From positions 20,689,437-20,753,436 of the forward strand of contig NC_059500.1 in NCBI RefSeq assembly GCF_018139145.2: DNA of 64,000 nucleotides, read 5' to 3'. The position numbers and the translations under genes are program-made. The DNA comes from Gymnogyps californianus (lineage: Eukaryota > Chordata > Aves > Accipitriformes > Cathartidae). This document shows positions 1 to 11,140 of the stretch, piece after piece. The first letter of the stretch is position 1; each line of letters opens with the position of its first letter. Below the pieces are notes generated by a model, which was not told where the DNA came from, ran no database searches, and saw nothing but the letters and a program-made list of their open reading frames with translations.

Positions 1-1540
1 TATGTTCATAAACCATTTGTGTTAAATGGGTACTTGTATCGTGGAGAACTGCACCCATTGAGACTGCCAAAAAAACCTGGATACGTTGTCAGGTTCACAA
101 TGAAAGCTCCTATTTTGTATCTACAATTCAAAGCGTTTAGGTAGCAAGCGTGGAAGATGGCAGGCACAGAGATGCAAAAAACACAGGGTACAAATGGCAG
201 CTCATGTTCTTTGAACTGCTTTCAGGGAAAATATGTTGATTTGCTGAGGCTGTATGTGAGCAGACTGAATGAAAACAATTATTTTCTATTTTATATATGT
301 CATGTCACGTTAGTCATACCTTTTTATTTTGTTTTGGTTTTTATGTGACGCAGTTTTATTTTACTTCATCCTTCAGATTAAGGCAATGAAAACTAAGAAC
401 TGGCACAGTATGAACTTACAATTTATTTAATACTTTGACTTTCCAGAGCTCAAATACCTCTGATCCATTTGTTTCACGGTGTTAGTTGGCTTAACCTTTT
501 TAGATTTCTCCAAACAAAATAACTTAAGCTGCAGCAAGCTGTTTGCCAGGGATTTGAACTCTGGAAAGAATGGGGAAAAAAGCCACTTAGCTTGTGCAGT
601 GTGTTGGAGAAAATATATTTACTCTTGTTTGTGTGTTTTAGACTCCTGCTCACCTGGCTTCATTCTTATTACTATGCCAATTCTGCCTGTACAATATGCT
701 CCCTTTTCCTACACTAATCCTGGTAACTGCTTCTTGAAATGTACAGGGCATGAGTAAAAATAATATTAAAAATAGTATTCAATATAAATGCCCTTTCACT
801 ATAAGGTGAAGTGTAAATATAACAGTTCCTGCCTATAAGCTGTATTTGTTCCATGGAAAAACTATTGAAGGTATGGTGACTGCATGAAAGGATCTCCTGT
901 ATTAGCACACTCAGGTTCTTTACACATGTTATTTTAAAACATGGCTTCTTTCACTTTGACACAACACTGTGGCTTTTCTTTTTCCAACAAAAGGCAAGAG
1001 AAAGGAACCAGCCATACCATATAGCAATTCAGCTTGGAACAAATAATAGAAGCCATTACTTACAGGGTAGAGGACTTCAGCAGCTCTGAAAATGAGCTGA
1101 GGCTTATGGGGAATAGTCAGCTAAGTAACAAAGCTGGATGACTCTCAAATAAGATTCAAGAGATGAAATCTCACCTTTATGGGTTTTTTTTTGCAGTGGG
1201 ATGGTTTGTACAGGAGGACTGTGTTCAAGCAGGATGTTGATATTCTGGACAAAACGCAAAAAAGAATCAGAAGAGAAATTTAAAGACTGGAAAACAAGCC
1301 TCCCCATGAAAGGTTTGGGGTGTGCAGTCAGTTTTTTTTATCCCAGAGAGGTTATATGGGAGCATTGGTCATAGTTGCAAATTCCTACAAGGAATCAGAA
1401 ATTTGATGATATGGAGCTCTATCAAAGACATAACTGCATGGAATGAATTGATGATAAACTTAGACAAACTCAGACCATCTCAGTGCAATCTTGATGGGGG
1501 GCATTCCTTTTAACAATAAAGGTCATTAACTATTTTTACC
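1..1540. other. Non-coding AT-rich DNA, no gene seen
   Basis: Both strands were read for exons, RNA genes and known repeats and none was recognised. The open frames here are short, start at arbitrary points and have no protein-like composition or flanking splice signals that stand out. Short T runs occur near 1190 and 1330. Consistent with intergenic or intronic DNA. Confidence 0.65.
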
Positions 1541-1555
1541 ATGTGCAAAGATTTT

Positions 1556-1954
1556 TTATAGATTCTCCATTGCTGGTCCAAACACCCTGTCCCAAGCAAT
1601 GAGGGGAATATGTACCCAATTCTGGACATGACCTACAACCAATTTCTTCGGCTTTCTTGCTCTGGGCTTCTTGGGCAGTAGTACAGCACTAATGTGGGGC
1701 AGGGCTTCTCTTTCTGAGCAGCAGTGACCTGATATAACCATCCTCTCAAGGTAGAAAGTGCCTGTGAAGACATAGCACGTGTCTTCCCTGCTAGACCTGG
1801 AGAAGGGGAACGGCAAGAGGCAATGCACGGAAGCCACTTGCCAGCATATCCTGGCCTGCTGCCACGAGAAGCAGCCATCACCCGCTTCCACAGCCTGGCA
1901 GGACATGTGGGCATCTAGCAGGGCTGGGGAATGTGTGACATGACTGCTGGACAC
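1556..1954. other. Unidentified GC-richer patch with 132-codon open frame on the minus strand
   Basis: This 400-bp block is clearly GC-richer than its surroundings and stays open on the minus strand for 132 codons, with a second overlapping open frame of 93 codons. The predicted peptide has no domain, signal peptide or repeat that I recognise; its C-terminal part is basic (KKPRARKPKK). Raised GC by itself lowers stop-codon frequency, so the frame is weak evidence for coding. It could be a decayed transposable element, an old pseudogene or an exon-bearing fragment. Confidence 0.3.
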
Positions 1955-1965
1955 CTGATACGTGG

Positions 1966-2888
1966 TATGTTTGTCATCTTAACCCTGTGTCTCTCCCACT
2001 GTGGAAAGCAGCATTAGCTTCCCTGAGTGTGAGAGTAATCTAGCAATCATCCAGTCCTTGCTTCAGCTTGAGGAAACATGAGTGTTTCTTGTCTATGTTT
2101 TAGCAGTGGTTTTTTTTGTGATAGACGCACCGAGAAAAAAACCCCAAATAAAGAGCACTGATTCATTTTGTATGAGTCACTAGACAGCCTTCAAGTCATG
2201 ATGACATGGAAACACTAGTGACCCCACTGGGATAGGCTCTGTTTCTAAATGGAATGCTCATGTGATTTGAATCTCTTTTTTTATATCTTAATTTAAAATG
2301 GACTGGCTTCGCACTATCAATGCCCTTCAACATCTTCACCTGAGTTTCCACATTATCCTCAGGTCAAATTAGAAACCTCATTCAGCCGGTCATCATGGCT
2401 GGCTCAGAGCAAAGAAAGTTACAGTCAGAGTAATAGGAAATAATTTTGAATAATGTCTTCTTATGACTGTGAATTCTGAGGTTTTGGTTTTCTGAAATAA
2501 ATATATAAAAACACACACATATGAAAAGAGAGCAAATGTTTGCCAGGTGGTATGTTTTCCAGCCTCTTACAGCTCCAAAAATATACTAAGGAAGATTTTA
2601 TGGTGAATGTTTTCCGATTTAGCACAATTATAGCAACTGAATATTTGACCTGTTTTCCTTGGAGGAGTGTTTTCAATGGATCCTTATACAGCAACAATCT
2701 CTCTATTCTGAAAACTGTGGGTTTGGGGTGGTTTTTTTTTTTTTTTTTAATTTAACGACTGCCACATTCCACTGCAAAAAAATTATCACCGTACTCCTCT
2801 TTCTCCTTTGCTTCTCTGCTACTTTTCATTTCAGGTGGATGATGTAAAGTCTTATTAATGAAGAAGCAATCTGTGATCGGCATCTGAG
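1966..2888. other. Non-coding DNA upstream of the candidate exon
   Basis: No gene or family repeat was recognised. The stretch contains A/T runs, a short (AC) run near 2508-2520 and a 17-T run at 2732-2748. If the block at 2.9-3.1 kb is a first exon, this is its upstream flank. Confidence 0.55.
2732..2748. repeat. Poly(T) homopolymer, 17 nt
   Basis: Seventeen consecutive T after a G-rich lead-in (gggtttggggtgg). Read on the minus strand it is a poly(A) run, but no retroposed body was recognised beside it, so it is called a simple homopolymer. Confidence 0.85.
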
Positions 2889-2893
2889 AGCTC

Positions 2894-2900
2894 TTTATAC
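2894..2900 (+). promoter_or_regulatory. TATA-like motif upstream of candidate first exon
   Basis: TTTATAC lies about 30 bp before the point where the sequence becomes C-rich (about 2925), and about 175 bp upstream of the ATG at 3075. That spacing would suit a TATA box for transcription starting near 2925-2930. Short TATA-like motifs are common in AT-rich DNA, so the value of this one depends wholly on the downstream GC-rich block being a real exon. Confidence 0.2.
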
Positions 2901-2924
2901 CCTGTGCTAACAATGTTTTGATAT

Positions 2925-3114
2925 AGTCCCCCCGCCTCCCTCCCCCAGCTGGCTTCCTTCGCTGCCTGGCGGTGTCTGCCGTGCTGCTGCCGAAGCCCTT
3001 GCTGGCAGGCTGCCCGGCAAGCAGCTCTCCTGTAGATTTCAGCCTCTCTCCAGGAGTTGCCTGCCTTCAGCATAATGGGCAACATTGAAAGCAGCAAGGC
3101 GTTCGGTCGACAAG
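2925..3114 (+). CDS. Candidate first exon (5' UTR plus 13 codons), gene unknown
   Basis: A 190-bp block rises sharply in GC and holds about nine CpG dinucleotides in otherwise CpG-poor DNA, as promoter-proximal exons do. Within it, ATG at 3075 has A at -3 and G at +4, a good Kozak context. It opens with Met-Gly-Asn, the start of many N-myristoylated proteins, and continues IESSKAFGRQ up to a possible donor at 3115 (CAAG/GTCAGA). Unspliced, the frame stops at 3155 after 26 codons. I do not recognise the protein. If real, it would be a first or alternative first exon of a gene whose later exons lie outside the window or are too short to see. Alternatives are a GC-rich conserved non-coding element or chance. 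Coding status is inferred, not shown. Confidence 0.3.
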
Positions 3115-5580
3115 GTCAGAGTGCCTTTCATTCCTGCAATAATCAACCAGTGTAGCTCTTCCTCAGACCTGGGGAGAGAGAAGATAGAGGTCAAAAGAGC
3201 AATTACATTTCACGTTGACTCCAGGAAAGGCTTGGAACACAGAACTGAAAAGAAAACAGCATAGAGCCTCTCTCTCCCACATTCCTTTTCTGGTCATTAT
3301 TATTAGAACAGTGCAGCAACCATGTCCATTATAAGCGCTATAACACGAAGAACCATTTTCCTCCAGTGGATGAGATCTTTCTTCTCAGACGTTTAGCGCT
3401 GTCAGCATATTGCAAAGGAATGTAAATGAGAAACACCATGTATAACCAGATACAGTGAGTAAAGGCTATTAATTACATTTAAAATGTTAACCCTAGCCAA
3501 CTGCGGAGCAAGTAGTTGTGCTAATTTCGTCTGTAATCAGTCTTTGAATTATCATAACTTTATTTATTTAGCATTAAGATGATAATTTAGGGAATATAAT
3601 TTAGATGGAAATGTCAGTAATTTTCTTCTGCCATATTGTCGTTACAAAGCTGTCTTTGTTTGACCCTACAGCTGCTGGGCCTAATTACTTTAATGGCATT
3701 AATTGTAGTGACCATTGTGGTATTGTAGCTTTTAATTGCTGTTACTGCATAGCTGAGATCATTGTGAAATGCGTCATGTTTGTTTCACAGACATCTTCTG
3801 TTCTTTCCTTATATTCTTAAAGCATAGTGTGCCAGAGATTTAGCTGAAAAAATCCCCATAAAGCATAAATCTGACAGCCTTTTACGCAGAGAACCTGCAA
3901 ACCCTAATGTTAATATAGTGTGATAGTAGAAGAACATAACTGATCCATTTACTCATTGCCCCACCCTGTCTTTATGAAAGCTGAATTAGCTCCATGTTGA
4001 CAAAGGATTAAGAAACTTGGTAGTGACATTCCTCACAGTAAACAAAACCTCCCTCATTCCACATTTCACACTGAAGGCAGCCACTTCAAGAATATTCACT
4101 TCTTTGTTTCCAGCTATAGAATGCAAACATGGCTTTATTCCACGGTCTCCTGTGAAACGAAATGTGAGTACAATGTCTCTATCCCACGGAACACCTGGTA
4201 TTATTCACTCCTCTGTTGAAAGCACTATATCACTAGCGGATTGAAAAACATATTTATTTTATCAACCATGACAAGCAACAGGATTTTTTTTTTCCTTTGC
4301 AATGTTACGGGTGCATGAAGAGAGGAAAAGAGATGCAAAATTTCGCTCGAGATCTTTTGAGAGAGTTCAGATCTCTGCAAGTACAATACAATTAGTAGCC
4401 AACACCTAAGAATCACATGTAAACAGAGCATTGCTCTAGGCCAGGTCCTAAAACTTAGACCTCACCAAGGCAGAACAAATTGAGGATTCAGGGGCAGCTG
4501 AATCAACACCCAATAGAGATTTGGTTACATGGTGGAAGCTGTTCACAGCCCAGTGGACTGTATTGCTGTAGCCCTACCAGCTCTGACATCTCTCTGGCCA
4601 TGTCAACATTTGAACTGTTGGGAACGGTGGTTAAGATTCAGTTGTGAGAGCTGGCACCGTTGTCTCTTCCATTTTAGTGATATCTGCTGGAGGCAAATGC
4701 TATTCAAATGGTTGACATAAGCTTTTCTAACTGTGTATTTTTTTTTTCCTATAGCTATCACTTGCTAGAGGAATGAGTCTGAAGTGGGAGTTCTGTGGCA
4801 TGTATCATCAGGAAAGATACTGCCTTAAAAGGGTAGTTTGGGATGGTATTGTAATGGAAAATTCTGCTCATTTCCCTTTTCCTTAAGTACAAGTGAACTT
4901 TACTGATCTATGGACAGGTCACAGGAAAGAAAGCATTTGTAAAAATGTTCCACAGGGACTAATCCTGCAATAATAATCAGCTAGATATAGTCTGTGTGGA
5001 GAAAGAGGAATTAAAGGAATACAAATGTTGACTTTCTCATTACTGTTCTAAAAATCACACACAGTCCTTTCAGAATATGACAAGATGCATCAGTTTTCCC
5101 CTTTTGAAGATGTTTCCCTGCCATGATGACATTTTGGAATGATTAGAAATATACATGATACACGTTGGAAATTTGCTTTTTCAAACAGATACATTGATTG
5201 CTCACCTCTGCATTACCTGGGATAACCTTAACAAAGGAGATGCTGCATCAATAAGTGATCTCAATTCTGTACTGTTGCCCTCATTAAAACAGGTTATAAG
5301 ACAAGGCCATCCTGTAGAACTTAGAAGAGATTACTTTATTAAAGAGGGACTTAACTGAATGACCTAGTGTTATGTGCAGAGACAGATATTCTACAGAAAG
5401 GAGAAAAATGCAACACTGGTCAATTATTGCTAAGTCTGTATTACCTGTGTGTTTCCATTCCTAGTTTATTTATAAGTTCTGTACCAGTAGTACACAGAAT
5501 TTTTCAGTCAAGTCTAATTTATAAGACGAAAGAATTCATGGAGCCCTTGTGTCATGAAGCCTCATCATTTATTGAAAATC
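3115..5580. other. Non-coding stretch after the candidate exon
   Basis: No exon or family repeat was identified apart from the motif-rich part at 3500-3800. Small features include two AGCGCT motifs within about 65 bp (near 3330 and 3395), T runs near 4285 and 4738, and a scatter of short open frames without coding character. If the exon at 3.1 kb is real, this is intron. Confidence 0.5.
3500..3800. promoter_or_regulatory. Possible conserved non-coding element (homeodomain/SOX motif cluster)
   Basis: The stretch has the texture of developmental enhancers. TAATTA occurs at 3682-3687, ATTAATTG at 3698-3705, TTAATTG at about 3732-3738, a SOX-type CATTGTG at 3713-3719, and further ATTGTAG and CATTGTGAAATG motifs lie close together. 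Such motifs also arise by chance in AT-rich DNA. The call rests on their density and on the position a few hundred bases behind the candidate exon. Comparison with other birds would decide it. Confidence 0.25.
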
Positions 5581-5934
5581 TTAGGCTGCAGGTTTAGGCA
5601 CCTGTAAGCTGGCAGTGCTGCCAAAATCACAGCCATCCCCATGCACAGCTAATGTTCCCCATTCCCTCTGTTGTGCCGACCTGCAACATGCCAGAAGCAG
5701 CATTTGTGAAGCAGAGACTAAAAGCAGCTGAGGGAACTGATCCATCTGAAATGCATGGACACAGTTTGTGCTGGGCTGTCTTTCAGCTCTATCAATTTCC
5801 TGACCCCAGCTCACAAAACAAGCACACTTCTGCTGGCTCTGGCCAGCAAGGTGACACCAGCCTGGAGAGGAGCAGCCAGCAGCTAAGAGGGCAGAGACTT
5901 CTCCAGCAGCAGGGATGGCATAGGTGCACCTCAA
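5581..5934. other. Unidentified GC-richer patch
   Basis: This 350-bp GC-richer block is open on both strands (about 115 codons on each), which reflects the lack of stops in GC-rich DNA rather than a gene on each side. It is rich in CAG/CTG-type triplets (gagcagccagcagc, ccagcagcagg). It matches no repeat or protein family that I can name. It could be a fragment of an old LTR or a processed sequence. Confidence 0.3.
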
Positions 5935-5940
5935 AGTATG

Positions 5941-6880
5941 GCTTTAATATTCTGGCATACTTCTCTTCCCTTAACTCTTTTCTATATAATGCAAACTAAC
6001 GTTATTGTAAACAAAATGCAACTATTAATTAGCTAAGTATGTCTGACAACGGCATTATAACTGCTCGGAGATGTATTTAAGCCTGGTTGTTTTTTTTTTT
6101 AAAGTAGTGATTGTGATTCAGGTTGCTTAGCTGCATACCTTAAAAGCTGTAATTTTCAGAAAATTGCATCCTACTTAATATGTCTCATGATAAAAATGGA
6201 AGCAGTCAAAATGGTGGCCTCAGTGCATGAAGAGAAGACAAACAAGGCCTGGATGTGGGCAAGCCACAGAGAGGGGAGATGTCCTGGCTGACATCACTTA
6301 GTGACTGCAGCAGAGCTTAGGGTAGAGCTCATTTACTGGGACAAGCATTTGGGGTGGCTGAATGATGGATGTACTTCTCCAGATAAGCAACTGTATTAGT
6401 TTACTCCCTCGTCTCTATATAGTCACTATAAGGAATAGCTTAGAAAAATACAAACCTCCTCAACAGCACGTTATATAGTTCAATCTGTTAAAAAATAATA
6501 AAACTTTTCCTATAAAAGTCAGGGAAAAAACTCTCATCAACATTGTTCAGAACAGGGAAAAGACCAATAGTCTACAAAACGTGTGTATGTGCTCTGTTTA
6601 TGGAAATCTATGCAATATGAAACATATGGTAATGCCACATGGAAAGAAATATTTCAAAAAAATATTTGCTAAAGGAATAAGCCTGTCAAGGGAAGAGTTA
6701 GTGATGGAGCTCTTTAAACACTCTTTAAACAATGTTAAACATTTCAATCCAGACTTGCCTTCATTTTGTAACTTCAGCTCTTATTGATGGGAATTATTTA
6801 TTTAATTTCATTTTACTTTATTTTCTGGTACCTATCCAGACTTCTTGGAATCCTCTAAAATTTAATACCCAATCAGAAAA
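5941..6880. other. Non-coding AT-rich DNA
   Basis: Nothing recognisable beyond a 10-nt T run near 6090 and A-rich stretches. No exon, RNA gene or repeat family was identified. Confidence 0.6.
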
Positions 6881-7905
6881 GGTAGCATTTCCCAGTAAAA
6901 AATCTTTATTCATTAAATTGCCTATTATGCATTTTCCTGTTAGCAGATTCTCACAGAACCCTAAAGGAGGCCTGACAATAGCACACCATAAAAAATCAGC
7001 TAAGTCACCCATAATCTTCAGCTCCTTCTCTTACAACCTTGCAGACTCCCTAAATACCTACAAAGATGAGGACTTTGCAGCATGCCCTGAAGAGCAATGA
7101 ATGTACAGCATGGGACAAGGTAGAAACGAGTCGAGTAAACTACTCCAAAGTCAAGTCTTTTATCATCAGAAACTGCTCTTGAAACCAAACTGAATTCCTT
7201 TGAGGTTGATCATTATCTGACTATGACTACCTGTAGAACAACTATGATGCAAAACCCGCCCTGAGAATGACTCCACAAACAGGCCTAAAATCTCCATGTT
7301 AGCAATCCCTAAATCTCCAGTGATGTCTTTCCAACAACCTCCCAATCTCCATAAATTGCCAACAAGATCTGCTTTAACACAGCCGGTCACCAGTGCTGGT
7401 TCTCACTGTTGTCATTCAAAGCGATTCCCTACCTCTGATCACATAGAAAAAACTGCAGCTTCTAAGAGCACACCTCCGGAAGCACTATAATAAACAGCAT
7501 ATGCTCACACTGATCTATCTCTGCCATCTCTCCTGCGTATTGTCGGTGGCCAAACTGCCATCAACACCATACAGACTAAACCAGAAAGTGGTCCAGCTTC
7601 TGCTGTCACAACATCTCTTTCAGTACTTCAAGTCATGGCTTCATGTCATCTCATGTTTTCCTCACTGAAACTAAACGACAGGGTAACCTGCCTGTACTAC
7701 AGCTTGTAATTACATTACATGTTTTCTTTGACGGTGAAACAAGTTTAAGAAGTTCTTCCCTTCACCTGTCCTTGGCTGCTTGTTTCTACCTGCACACCAA
7801 AGGTTATTGGCCCTCCAGCAAGGGTGGTTCAGCAATCTGGGGGGGCCATGCTGCTCCCTCAAGCATGAAGTGGCATATTAAAAAAAATAAGTAAAAAAAA
7901 AAGTT
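6881..7905 (+). other. C/A-skewed segment ending in an A-rich tract
   Basis: About 1 kb of the plus strand is visibly rich in C and A relative to G, unlike the DNA either side, and stops in an A-rich tract at about 7877-7902. Strand skew followed by an A tract is how a retroposed transcript would look. No open frame longer than about 120 codons runs through it, no protein family is recognised, and no target-site duplication is evident. It could equally be a compositional accident. Confidence 0.2.
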
Positions 7906-10900
7906 GGGCTTCACTGTTTAGAGGACATCTCCAACACTTAAATGGGAAGTTTGTCTTCAGCTTCTTTGTTGTAAAAGAAGCGATGCGTACCTCTGGGATG
8001 GAGAACCTCGAGAAGAACTGCTGAGGAAAAGTGACGTGTAAACCTAGAAGAAACCGTGTATAGGGAAAAACTGCACATTGTGTCCCAGCATATATTGTAA
8101 GATTTGTATTAATTAAAAGCTGTTTCATGACAAGTAATATACAATTTAAATAAATTAATACACAATTGGTACATCAAGGAAAGTTGCGATTAATTTTCTG
8201 TGGTGGTGTTGTCCAACTTATTAGACAGTTATGACCTTTGAAAAATGGAGTTCCATATATTGTTGTTTTCCCCAAAGAACAGCATGAAACACTGTTAAGA
8301 ATTCTGCGGGAACTATTATAGATATTAGGAAGTCCACAGGAATAAATGATGGCTCAGTTCTTACACCATGAAGTGCAGTTAACTCAAATATACTTCAGGA
8401 CAGAGGATGTTAACTTATTAGAAATAGGAGCAGTGAATCAGCAAAGTCTTGGGGAAAATGAAAAAGCTGTGAAAGAGTAGGGCGCCTGGATTAACACCAC
8501 ATGTGCATGAGAACAGGCATTATTTTTGTTTTTTATAAATCAAGATATGAAAATGCTTCAGAGGGGGTGAGCAAGGATGCTAAAGTCTTTCCAGTGACTC
8601 CTTATATGGTTGCTGAAACTTCTGCAGCTTCTTCTTTGTCCTGGTTTCTCTCAGTCAGTATTCTTTACTCACAAATGAAATCTCTCTGAAGACTTCATAA
8701 AATCCAGCAATAATATTTCAACTCATTTTTTACGTGCAAGGGCCAGGGGTGCCTCTCAGCATGGCTCCTTAAAAGTGTGACTTGGATATCAGGCAAGAGA
8801 ATCCTGCTGGCCATTGGATCCTGAGCTTCCCAGAATGCAAAGGGGAGATTTTCTCAGGCACAATGGACGTTCACCTTATCCCTAAGCCAATGAATAAATA
8901 ACACCAAGATAAAATTGATATAAATACTAATATATTTTATTTTACTGTTTATTTGTAGTTCATATTTTGCTATTACTATATTTAAGGTTTATTAGTTAAT
9001 TATTTTCATTATTATTTTACTTTAATATAAATATAAATAAATTAACTATAAATAATTAAATTGGTTAATAAAATATTTGGGATTTTTTGCTGCTGGAGAC
9101 ATCCTCTGGAGAAAGTCTCAGTGGTCCTTTGAAGCATTTCTTGAGTTGAAAAATGATGCAGTAGAATTTTTTGTGCTGATTTGTTTCATTTTTTTGGCAC
9201 TAAAATGTCCAGAATTGAGTTTTTGTTCCATATTGCTGTTTACAAGACTACTATTGAAACATCTTGAACAACAAGCAATTGAAACAGCAATTAATGACTG
9301 AGTGTATCTGCCATCTTTGAATTTCCTATGCTTTGCTCATGAGGAAAAGTAGAATGGAAAATACATCCAACAATGTGCAATGAAGCTCAGCCTGCTCATT
9401 TAGAAATTCAAGCTCGTGGCATGATTTCCTCTCCTACTGGCTTCAACGACAGTCTTGTGTGCTAAGTCTACGATGGATACTATTCAGTCTAAGGACCTGC
9501 AGTTGTAATTTTCTTCCCCTTTCAATATATAAGGGACACAAAGACATGTAAAGAAACTTCAGAATAATTCCTTCAGGTGAGTTTTAACAATCATTGAGTG
9601 CAAAGGTATTTGTTCAATTTCCTTCAACAATTTTCTTGTAACTTTTGATGAAATTGAATCATTATCCACAGAGTAGGTGATATAATTTTGGTTATGATCC
9701 ACATTTACTCTTTTGTTTAATAAATGGATGTAAGCCTCATTTTATCAGACAAAGTCAATCTTGCTTTAACAGTGGAATCACTAATGGCCTTATCATTTTT
9801 CATAAATCTTTTTATTGCTCTTCTGTTCCCTTTAGCTCCTTTCTTACTGTTTTCAGCTTTTTGGTCTTTTACAGCTTTGCTTTTCTGAATTCCCTTCACT
9901 TTTCTACTTTTCTCTTGTCATCCTTTCTTTCTGAGTAAATGTCTTCTGATGCTCCCTGGTACTCTTACCAGTTTGCAATTAAAGTTGCCTGCTTATGTTT
10001 CTCCTTTTTAAAGTTAGTATTTCATGTACTCACCTAGCCTCACAGTCTTCAAAATCTGCCTTTGTGGATTAATATAACAAGAATTGTCAGATTAATAAGA
10101 TGCATCATGTCTATCTTTGACCCTTTCCACACCCATATGAACAGCACCTGAAGCAGGAATCAGCACAAAGTTTAGACAATCTGCTCCCTCTCTGTGATGC
10201 TACTAATCCTGTATTATTTTCTTCGAAATAAAATAGCTTCAACAAAAGACTCTTGAGTGCCTCACACTCTGACTGCTCTATCATTTGGTGATTTTGGTGG
10301 GGAAAAGGAAGAGGGAGATGATGATTTTATTTCCCTCTGGCTGGAGAGGCACCTGATAAGATTACTTTCTATGCAAGTTTTATACTTTCCAGATGTGTTT
10401 AAAAGAGACAGAAATGATCCTTAAAGGAAAGATTTCAGGTAGCCTTCTGCAGGAGGAGATTTCAGCCTCCAGATTCAGAGCAAGGCTGCAGTGCCCATTG
10501 GCCTGCTAGGATGGTAACTTCAGTCTCCATGTGCTGGCTGTGCTGCACCCGGTTGGGATGTGCCTAACTCCCACCAAGTCCTCCATAGGCATACCATGCA
10601 ACCCATTCAGGGACCCCTCTCAAGGACCACAGGTAACTTAAAGTCGTCTGCTGTGGCTAGAGTTGTTTGGAAAATCTGGCCCTAAGTAATGTGGGAATAG
10701 AGGTGTCGTGATAAAATTTGGAAAACCACCTGAATTAAAGCACATCATACCTTTAGAACACTATTTTCTTTACATTCCTTATCAAATTAGCAAAGAAAAA
10801 TAGGTTCTGCCTGAGGAAGCAGGTACTCAAACAGGCTGACTCACCCACTGCAGTCTAACATCCTGGTTTAGGCACTTTTGGTAGAAATATAACATGACAT

Positions 10901-11030
10901 ATAGGAAATACTGCCTTTAGACTCTGCCAGTTTGGTGGATTAGATTCCACTGATTTTCCGGTGTCACTTTGCTGGTAAAATATTTGACTTGTTGATCTTA
11001 GTGTAGTAGTTATAGACCTGAAACAGTGTA
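7906..11030. other. Non-coding DNA, no gene seen
   Basis: Read on both strands without finding an exon or RNA gene. It includes the AT-rich stretch at 8925-9075 and a pyrimidine-rich part at about 9885-9935. A short GC-richer part near 10440-10640 has no recognisable content. Confidence 0.6.
8925..9075. repeat. AT-rich low-complexity stretch
   Basis: About 150 bp made almost wholly of A and T, with recurring TTTATT, TAATTA and AAATAAAT words. There is no clean period, so this is low-complexity DNA rather than a microsatellite. Confidence 0.7.
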
Positions 11031-11039
11031 TTTCATTTA

Positions 11040-11135
11040 GGAACTATGTGACTTTCCTAAAACCACTGTAATATGATGCTGCAGTAGCACAGAAGTAAGA
11101 GACAAGATCTCCTGGGTATTCGAAGAACTATATTC
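11040..11135 (+). repeat. Possible MIR-like SINE fragment (decayed)
   Basis: The order of short blocks resembles the 3' half of amniote MIR-type SINEs: a GTGACTTTCC block, an ACCAC block, AGCACAGAAG, and then GATCTCCTGGGTATTC. Known family members carry a GACTTGCCC, CACACAG, GGCAGAG and CTCCTGAGTCCC series. Similarity is patchy and there are indels, so the call is tentative. Confidence 0.35.
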
Positions 11136-11140
11136 CCTTC

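Noticed and set aside
2732..2748. T17 run as the tail of a minus-strand retroposed element
   Set aside because: No element body or target-site duplication was recognised next to it; bird CR1 elements do not end in poly(A).
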